From Maniola hyperantus (Eukaryota > Arthropoda > Insecta > Lepidoptera > Nymphalidae), in NCBI RefSeq assembly GCF_902806685.2, contig NC_048537.1, positions 9,260,720-9,324,719 of the forward strand: 64,000 nt of DNA. The letters are read 5' to 3'. The notes below the pieces were generated by a model. The model was not told the DNA's origin. It did no database searches and worked only from the letters and a program-made list of their open reading frames with translations. Shown here piece after piece: positions 63,201 through 64,000 of this stretch (position 1 is its first letter; every line of letters starts with the position of its first letter). The translations under genes and the position numbers were made by a program.

Positions 63201-63767
63201 GAAGCAGTCATCGAGCCGTGCTGAATTACTTATTTAGCTGTTTACAATGTCCAAACTTTATAGCTTGACCCAAGTTTGTTTTTAATCTTACAATTCGCTT
63301 TCACGGCACGGCGATGCATTATATGTTTAGATATTAGCGTTTCACCAGAACCTGCGTTGAGCCTCGTAGCTATTTCTAATAACGTATGAGTAAGCCCGTG
63401 TGTGCGCCAGATGTGTTATAATTAGTACATTCGGATAAAGCAAAACAAACTAGCGTTATTACTTACTATCAAACTAAGAAATTATCGTATAAAGTAGATA
63501 ACAATAAATGCACTTAGTTTTAAATTATGCAAGGATGGTAGAGAACAGAGATACTCGTAGACTTTGTTTAGTGATATTATATTTCTGAAAATTTTCTATA
63601 TTATGTTTCTATCATACATGTCTTATGGAATTCTGACAGATGAAGTATTTTGTGGCACGACGTAAATTTAAGGAAGCATTAAAGCCCTACGACGTAAAGG
63701 ATGTTATAGAACAATATTCCGCGGGCCACGTCGATCTCCTGGGCAGAGTGAAAAACGTCCAGACTAG
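31788..63767 (+). CDS. KCNQ: KCNQ/Kv7 voltage-gated potassium channel alpha subunit, 11 exons, 3' end outside window
   Basis: Exons 31788-31961, 34871-35005, 37646-37728, 40584-40759, 44491-44619, 46149-46259, 47464-47651, 50292-50443, 56725-56823, 59575-59645 and 63640-63767 join in phase with GT-AG borders. From ATG 31828 they give about 468 residues before the window ends. The order is: N-terminal MSLLGKPLSYR, S1 to S6, pore signature TVGYGD, calmodulin-binding helix A (ATLIQALWRCYAA) and helix B region (RKFKEALKPYDVKDVIEQYS). Kv7 channels are tetrameric plasma-membrane K+ channels that give slow subthreshold currents and need PIP2 and calmodulin; insects carry one KCNQ gene. The missing part is the distal C-terminal coiled-coil assembly region. 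Identification is firm; the 5' end is not settled. Confidence 0.96.
31962..32954 (+). other. KCNQ intron with GC-rich patch close to the exon
   Basis: 32150-32215 is GC-rich (GCGGGCGCGGCGCGGCGCTT) and CpG-dense 190 bp past the donor. The rest is AT-rich; 32280-32400 has a minus-strand frame of modest coding character that I cannot place. Confidence 0.45.
32955..34300 (-). mobile_element. GC-rich retroelement-like block in KCNQ intron
   Basis: 33070-33650 is GC-rich with long overlapping open frames in four frames, typical of compositional bias rather than a gene; it starts with CCAGCCAGCTAACCAGCCAG-type tandem words. 33815-33870 (GGTTCGGAATGCCACAGCAT, complement of a GTTCTTCTCGCAGTATGC text) matches a 3' region I associate with lepidopteran LINE/SINE tails, so the block is probably inserted in antisense. 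The element family is not certain. Confidence 0.45.
34301..34870 (+). other. KCNQ intron, right end
   Basis: AT-rich, no repeat recognised, ending in the TTTACTTTAACAG acceptor. Confidence 0.6.
34871..35005 (+). CDS. KCNQ: KCNQ exon: S1 end, S1-S2 loop, S2
   Basis: Acceptor TTTAACAG, phase 2. It encodes FLMVFMCLSLSVFSTIEEY (S1 and loop) and the S2 helix ETVVVVWFAIEFFLR with the conserved acidic residue of S2. Donor AAG|GTAATA. Confidence 0.95.
35006..37645 (+). other. KCNQ intron with simple repeats and Helitron-like fragment
   Basis: 35575-35985 holds a worn Helitron-like copy (GTCTGTCTTCTAACCTTTCA to GGACGTAACGGGCATCATCT). 36255-36281 is (AAT)n; 36620-36645 is (TAGG)n; 37020-37065 is a TACATATGTATA palindrome cluster. 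No exon. Confidence 0.6.
37646..37728 (+). CDS. KCNQ: KCNQ exon: S2-S3 linker
   Basis: It encodes LWSSGCRSRYQGSMGRLKFL then RRPFCII. This basic linker takes part in PIP2 binding in mammalian Kv7 channels. Donor ATAG|GTAAGT leaves phase 1. Confidence 0.95.
37729..39400 (+). other. KCNQ intron, left part, with one short foldback
   Basis: 38418-38503 is a hairpin whose ~21-bp arms (GAAGTGCTGTCCAAAGGTAA / TTACCTTTGGACATCACTTC) differ at one base. Otherwise AT-rich. Confidence 0.6.
39405..39586 (+). repeat. short Helitron-like element (copy 1)
   Basis: AAAAATGAATCACTAAATGT to GGCGGTACGAAGTTCGCC and CAGCTAGT. A second copy with the same text lies at 61965-62153. GC hairpin plus CTAGT at the 3' end. 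Confidence 0.65.
39590..39845 (-). repeat. SINE-like fragment
   Basis: GCGTAACCGGCAGGAATCGT then ACCTGC resembles a tRNA T-arm read on the minus strand. The flanking text has no coding resemblance. Confidence 0.35.
40019..40290 (+). other. exon-like ORF within a KCNQ intron, function unrecognised
   Basis: A long pyrimidine tract and TTTTGCAG precede 40019. From there the frame is open for about 90 codons to TAG at 40288-40290 (GRTTNLICQSKFQACSYLSP, YDPYRDSIVSQDFNNMVLHR). It enters in phase 1, which matches the phase of the KCNQ exon ending at 37728, so an alternative transcript ending here would give a Kv7 fragment with only S1-S2. No match to known families and no clear poly(A) signal nearby. 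A captured gene fragment is equally possible. Confidence 0.25.
40305..40515 (+). repeat. Helitron-like dispersed element, worn
   Basis: TATTGTAAATGCGAAAGTGT at the left; GAGTTCCCACGGGAATTAAT and CCTAAATCTACGTGGGTGAA at the right. This is the same layout as 45825-46020 and 60675-61025. Confidence 0.6.
40584..40759 (+). CDS. KCNQ: KCNQ exon: S3 and S4 voltage sensor
   Basis: Acceptor TACATAG, phase 1. S3 contains DVTTILASMVVLGMG; S4 is ALRGLRFFQILRMVRMDRRG, with the Kv7-type pattern R-R-Q-R-R-R in which the third gating position is Gln. The exon ends KLLGSVVYAHRQ, the S4-S5 linker, phase 0 at CAG|GTGAAA. Confidence 0.96.
41180..41475 (+). repeat. GGTTCCGTA-type element variant
   Basis: TTTAGGGTTCCGTACCCGAA to GATTCGCACTTGACCGATTT, with CCGTCCGTTCATATGTCCGT inside. 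The middle differs from the 47669-48112 copy, so it is a related subfamily. Confidence 0.65.
41971..42128 (-). repeat. tRNA-derived SINE (second family)
   Basis: Minus-strand head GAGCCTCGATAGCTCAACGG gives an A-box-like sequence, and GGTTCAAATC a B-box-like one; the tail reads CAAGCTTTACGCTTAATTGG. Copies are common in lepidopteran DNA. Confidence 0.7.
42175..42345 (+). repeat. GGTTCCGTA-type element, right-end fragment
   Basis: GGGGTATCATATAAAAGGTC to CTCGCACTTGGCCGG, matching the right half of 47669-48112. Confidence 0.65.
43287..43465 (+). repeat. Helitron-like short element
   Basis: It starts near AGATAGAAGCAAACGCTGAC with a CTGACTGACTGA run and ends CCATGCGGACGAAGTAGTGG then CATAAGCTAGT. 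3' hairpin and CTAGT present. Confidence 0.6.
44491..44619 (+). CDS. KCNQ: KCNQ exon: S5 and pore helix start
   Basis: Acceptor TTTTTTTCAG. S5 is ELITTLYIGFLGLIFASFLV then YLAEKD, and the exon ends at ALWWGV, the start of the pore helix. Phase 0-0, 43 codons. Leu occupies the position that is Trp in retigabine-sensitive KCNQ2-5. Confidence 0.96.
44620..46148 (+). other. KCNQ intron 5
   Basis: 44690-44890 carries the GGTCCAGAAACTTCGAAATA / AACCACCTCC block related to 21330-21410. 45040-45260 and 45530-45620 look like two pieces of one element split by a (TTA)n-containing insertion at 45285-45475 that ends GGACGAAGTCGCGGGCATCA. 45825-46020 is another Helitron-like copy (ATTATAAATGCGAAAGTGTG to GGCATCAGCT). 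Confidence 0.55.
46149..46259 (+). CDS. KCNQ: KCNQ exon: selectivity filter and most of S6
   Basis: It encodes ITLCTVGYGDMVPQTWQGKF and ALLGISFFALPA; the K+ filter TVGYGD is intact. Acceptor GCCACAG; donor GCT|GTGAGT; phase 0-0, 37 codons. Confidence 0.97.
46260..47463 (+). other. KCNQ intron 6 with a perfect hairpin
   Basis: 46787-46809 and 46816-46838 are perfect 23-bp inverted copies (CCGCCACTGTAAATGTACAT and on) with a 6-base loop. The rest is AT-rich with no exon. Confidence 0.65.
47464..47651 (+). CDS. KCNQ: KCNQ exon: S6 end and calmodulin-binding helix A
   Basis: GILGSGFALKVQ closes S6; the basic QQQQRQKHMIRRRQPAATLI leads into the IQ-type helix A (LIQALWRCYAADEH), and MSVATWKMHQIPLPSP follows. 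Donor CAAG|GTACAC leaves phase 2. A GGTTCCGTA-type repeat starts only about 20 bp after the donor. Confidence 0.96.
47669..48112 (+). repeat. GGTTCCGTA-type element, full-length copy
   Basis: TTTTTAGGGTTCCGTACCTC then GGAACCCTTATAGGATCACT, a GTCTGTCT run, GTTGACCTAGCATCATTAAA and the end GACTCGCACTTGGCCGG. It is the reverse orientation of 4912-5316. Confidence 0.75.
48543..49015 (+). repeat. 124-bp tandem array, about 3.8 copies
   Basis: AGTGCACGAG starts at 48551, 48675, 48799 and 48923, exactly 124 bp apart. Each unit carries AACAGTTGACCGGAGAGTGA, CAGTATCAACGCAACGGATG and GACAAGGGGGTGTTAATATC. The first three are nearly identical; the fourth is cut after GAGACATGTGG. It lies in the KCNQ intron between the helix A and linker exons. 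Confidence 0.93.
49016..50291 (+). other. KCNQ intron 7, right part
   Basis: 49690-49860 is a Helitron-like copy (CATATTATAAATGCGAAAGT to GCGGATGAAGTCGCAGG). The rest is AT-rich without exon signals. Confidence 0.55.
50292..50443 (+). CDS. KCNQ: KCNQ exon: helix A-B linker
   Basis: Acceptor TTTGACAG, phase 2. It encodes FKNNASFVSRLPTIRRHKST, found in insect KCNQ, then a His/Ser/Pro-rich stretch. It is basic, with potential phosphorylation sites. Donor CTTG|GTAAGC leaves phase 1. Confidence 0.93.
50444..55970 (+). other. KCNQ intron 8, large and mostly featureless
   Basis: About 5.5 kb of AT-rich sequence with TAGGTA words and short AT palindromes (for example near 51520-51555). I find no exon, no intact element and no RNA gene. 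Confidence 0.5.
55975..56282 (-). repeat. tRNA-derived SINE, full length
   Basis: The minus-strand head AGCTGTGATAGCCTAGTGGT then TAGGAC (A box) and GGGGTTCGATCCC (B box); the body is as at 3785-4097, with GCATGCAGGTTTCCTCACGA; the tail is ATCATGATCAACC. It is the best preserved copy in the window. Confidence 0.85.
56725..56823 (+). CDS. KCNQ: KCNQ exon: Ser/Gly-rich linker segment, likely cassette
   Basis: Acceptor TTGGCAG; 99 nt, phase 1-1, encoding GTNGRSGRTRAVNPSYSED and VAETALSKKNSD. It can be skipped without a frameshift. It is strongly GC-rich in an AT-rich intron background. Donor GACG|GTAAGA. Confidence 0.85.
56824..59574 (+). other. KCNQ intron 9 with SINE and Helitron-like pieces
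   Basis: 57905-58018 is a SINE fragment (ATCATGATCAACCCATTACT to GCGGATTGGCAGAC). 58020-58200 is a Helitron-like copy ending GTGAGCATCAGCTAGT. 58212-58435 begins ACTAGCTGATCCACCCGGCT, a minus-oriented Helitron-like 3' end. No exon. Confidence 0.6.
59575..59645 (+). CDS. KCNQ: KCNQ exon: acidic segment and start of helix B
   Basis: Acceptor TTGATGCAG, phase 1. It encodes DEDEEPRCVTLTPRHKAAIR then FIRK, phase 0 at AAG|GTACGT. KAAIRFIRK begins the second calmodulin-binding helix. Confidence 0.93.
59864..60010. repeat. foldback MITE
   Basis: AAAATGACTTCACACGCGCC and ATTTTAACTCTATGGGTCA are inverted as TGACCCATAAAGTTAAAAT and GGTGCGCGAGAGGTCATTTT. The stem is interrupted by a few mismatches. Confidence 0.75.
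60675..61030 (+). repeat. Helitron-like element, partially duplicated in tandem
   Basis: The left end is ATTATAAATGCGAAAGTGTT. The block GTCCTTCAATCACGTCGCAC...AAAGTTCCCACGGGATT recurs as GTCCATCAATCACGTCGCAA...AGAGTTCCCACGGGATT. The end is GCGGGCATCAGTTA. Confidence 0.7.
61965..62153 (+). repeat. short Helitron-like element (copy 2)
   Basis: AAAAATGAATCACTCAATGT to GGCGGTACGAAGTTCGCC and GTCAGCTAGT. About 90 percent like 39405-39586 by eye. Confidence 0.65.
62430..62720 (-). repeat. tRNA-derived SINE interrupted by a foldback insertion
   Basis: The SINE body TTGAGAACATTATAGAGTAT...GCAAGCAG stops at ~62513 and resumes AGGTTTCTTCACAATGTTTT at ~62632. Between them sits an inverted-repeat element (62515-62631: TACTACCATATTATGTTTCA ... 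GGTGGTAGTA). Confidence 0.75.
62790..62870. repeat. tRNA-like SINE remnant
   Basis: GACGGGTTCGAATCCAGTCG has a B-box-like core, but no full cloverleaf can be drawn, so it is read as a SINE head rather than a tRNA gene. Confidence 0.35.
62935..63078. repeat. SINE fragment with internal inversion
   Basis: 62935-62990 reads in the forward sense (ATCAACCCATCGCTGGATCA, GAGCACGTGTCTCTCC). 62993-63078 is the reverse complement of the next part of the same SINE (CTCAAAGGTGTGTGAAATCT, GTCAATCCGCACTTGGCC). Confidence 0.7.
63640..63767 (+). CDS. KCNQ: KCNQ exon: helix B and start of helix C region
   Basis: Acceptor TTCTGACAG. It encodes MKYFVARRKFKEALKPYDVK then DVIEQYSAGHVDLLGRVKNV, one of the most conserved Kv7 C-terminal blocks. 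Donor CTAG|GTAGTA leaves phase 2, so further exons lie past 64000. Confidence 0.96.
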
Positions 63768-64000
63768 GTAGTATAATACATCCTAGGGTTAACAGTATTC
63801 TTGCTCTGTATACGTATAATCGTTTGGCAAATCAATAGTACATAAATTTAACCATTCACGAATTACGTAAATTACTTAAAAATACCTACTGAAAGGATAT
63901 CGTGAGTTTATGAACCTACCTAACACTTTAAATTTATTCTGTCAAGTATCGTACTATTGATTCGACATTGAAATATTTCGTTTGTCTGTATAAGATTTAG
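63768..64000 (+). other. KCNQ intron at right edge
   Basis: It starts GTAGTATAATAC after the last exon in the window. AT-rich; no exon before position 64000. Confidence 0.7.

Larger units (their letters stand above)
59646..63639 (+). other. KCNQ intron 10 with many dispersed elements
   Basis: It holds the foldback at 59864-60010, Helitron-like copies at 60675-61025 and 61965-62153, and SINE-derived pieces at 62430-63080, listed separately. The remainder is AT-rich. Confidence 0.55.

Overview
The window looks like nuclear DNA from a lepidopteran insect (moth or butterfly). Three kinds of evidence point there. Genes are split into short exons with GT-AG introns. The AT-rich non-coding DNA is full of TAGGTAGGTA/CTACCTACCT runs. 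Many intronic repeats are of types common in Lepidoptera: tRNA-derived SINEs with trailing CATCATGATCAACCCA sequence, GGTTCCGTA/GGAACCCTTAT elements, foldback MITEs, and elements ending in a GC hairpin plus CTAGT that resemble Helitron ends. No prokaryotic feature, CRISPR array or cellular rRNA/tRNA gene was found.

Three host genes are supported. (1) Positions 278-855 (+) are the terminal coding exon of a gene resembling nuclear speckle splicing regulatory protein 1 (NSRP1/CCDC55). (2) Positions 1129-13063 (-) carry a complete 12-exon gene for negative elongation factor subunit C/D (NELF-C/D, TH1 in Drosophila). All splice phases join and give a predicted 573-residue protein, including a nine-codon last exon. 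It lies tail-to-tail with NSRP1, with the two stop codons about 270 bp apart. (3) Eleven exons from 31788 to 63767 (+) encode a KCNQ/Kv7 voltage-gated potassium channel, from the N-terminal tetra-residue region before S1 through S6, the calmodulin-binding helices A and B and the start of the distal C-terminus. The gene runs off the right edge. A CpG-rich block at 23100-23430 that ends in a good splice donor may be its promoter and first exon.

The rest is introns and mobile DNA. NELF-C/D introns hold a 1.7 kb element with ~479 bp terminal inverted repeats and a 9-bp target duplication, plus several foldback MITEs and SINEs. Between NELF-C/D and KCNQ lie a ~1 kb degenerate long-inverted-repeat element, two head-to-head non-LTR retrotransposon fragments (ORF1 plus endonuclease on the minus strand; a broken RNase H end with poly-A on the plus strand), a near-perfect 181-bp foldback, and several unrecognised repeats. 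KCNQ introns hold SINEs, Helitron-like elements and a four-copy 124-bp tandem array.

I do not see a clearly new multi-gene system. The most useful leads are a cysteine-rich exon-like ORF on the minus strand (25668-25937), an exon-like ORF inside KCNQ (40019-40290) whose splice phase matches the upstream KCNQ exon, the MULE-like foldback element, and a KCNQ1-type leucine at the position that confers retigabine sensitivity in mammalian KCNQ2-5. All homology statements come from recognising motifs by eye; no database search was run.
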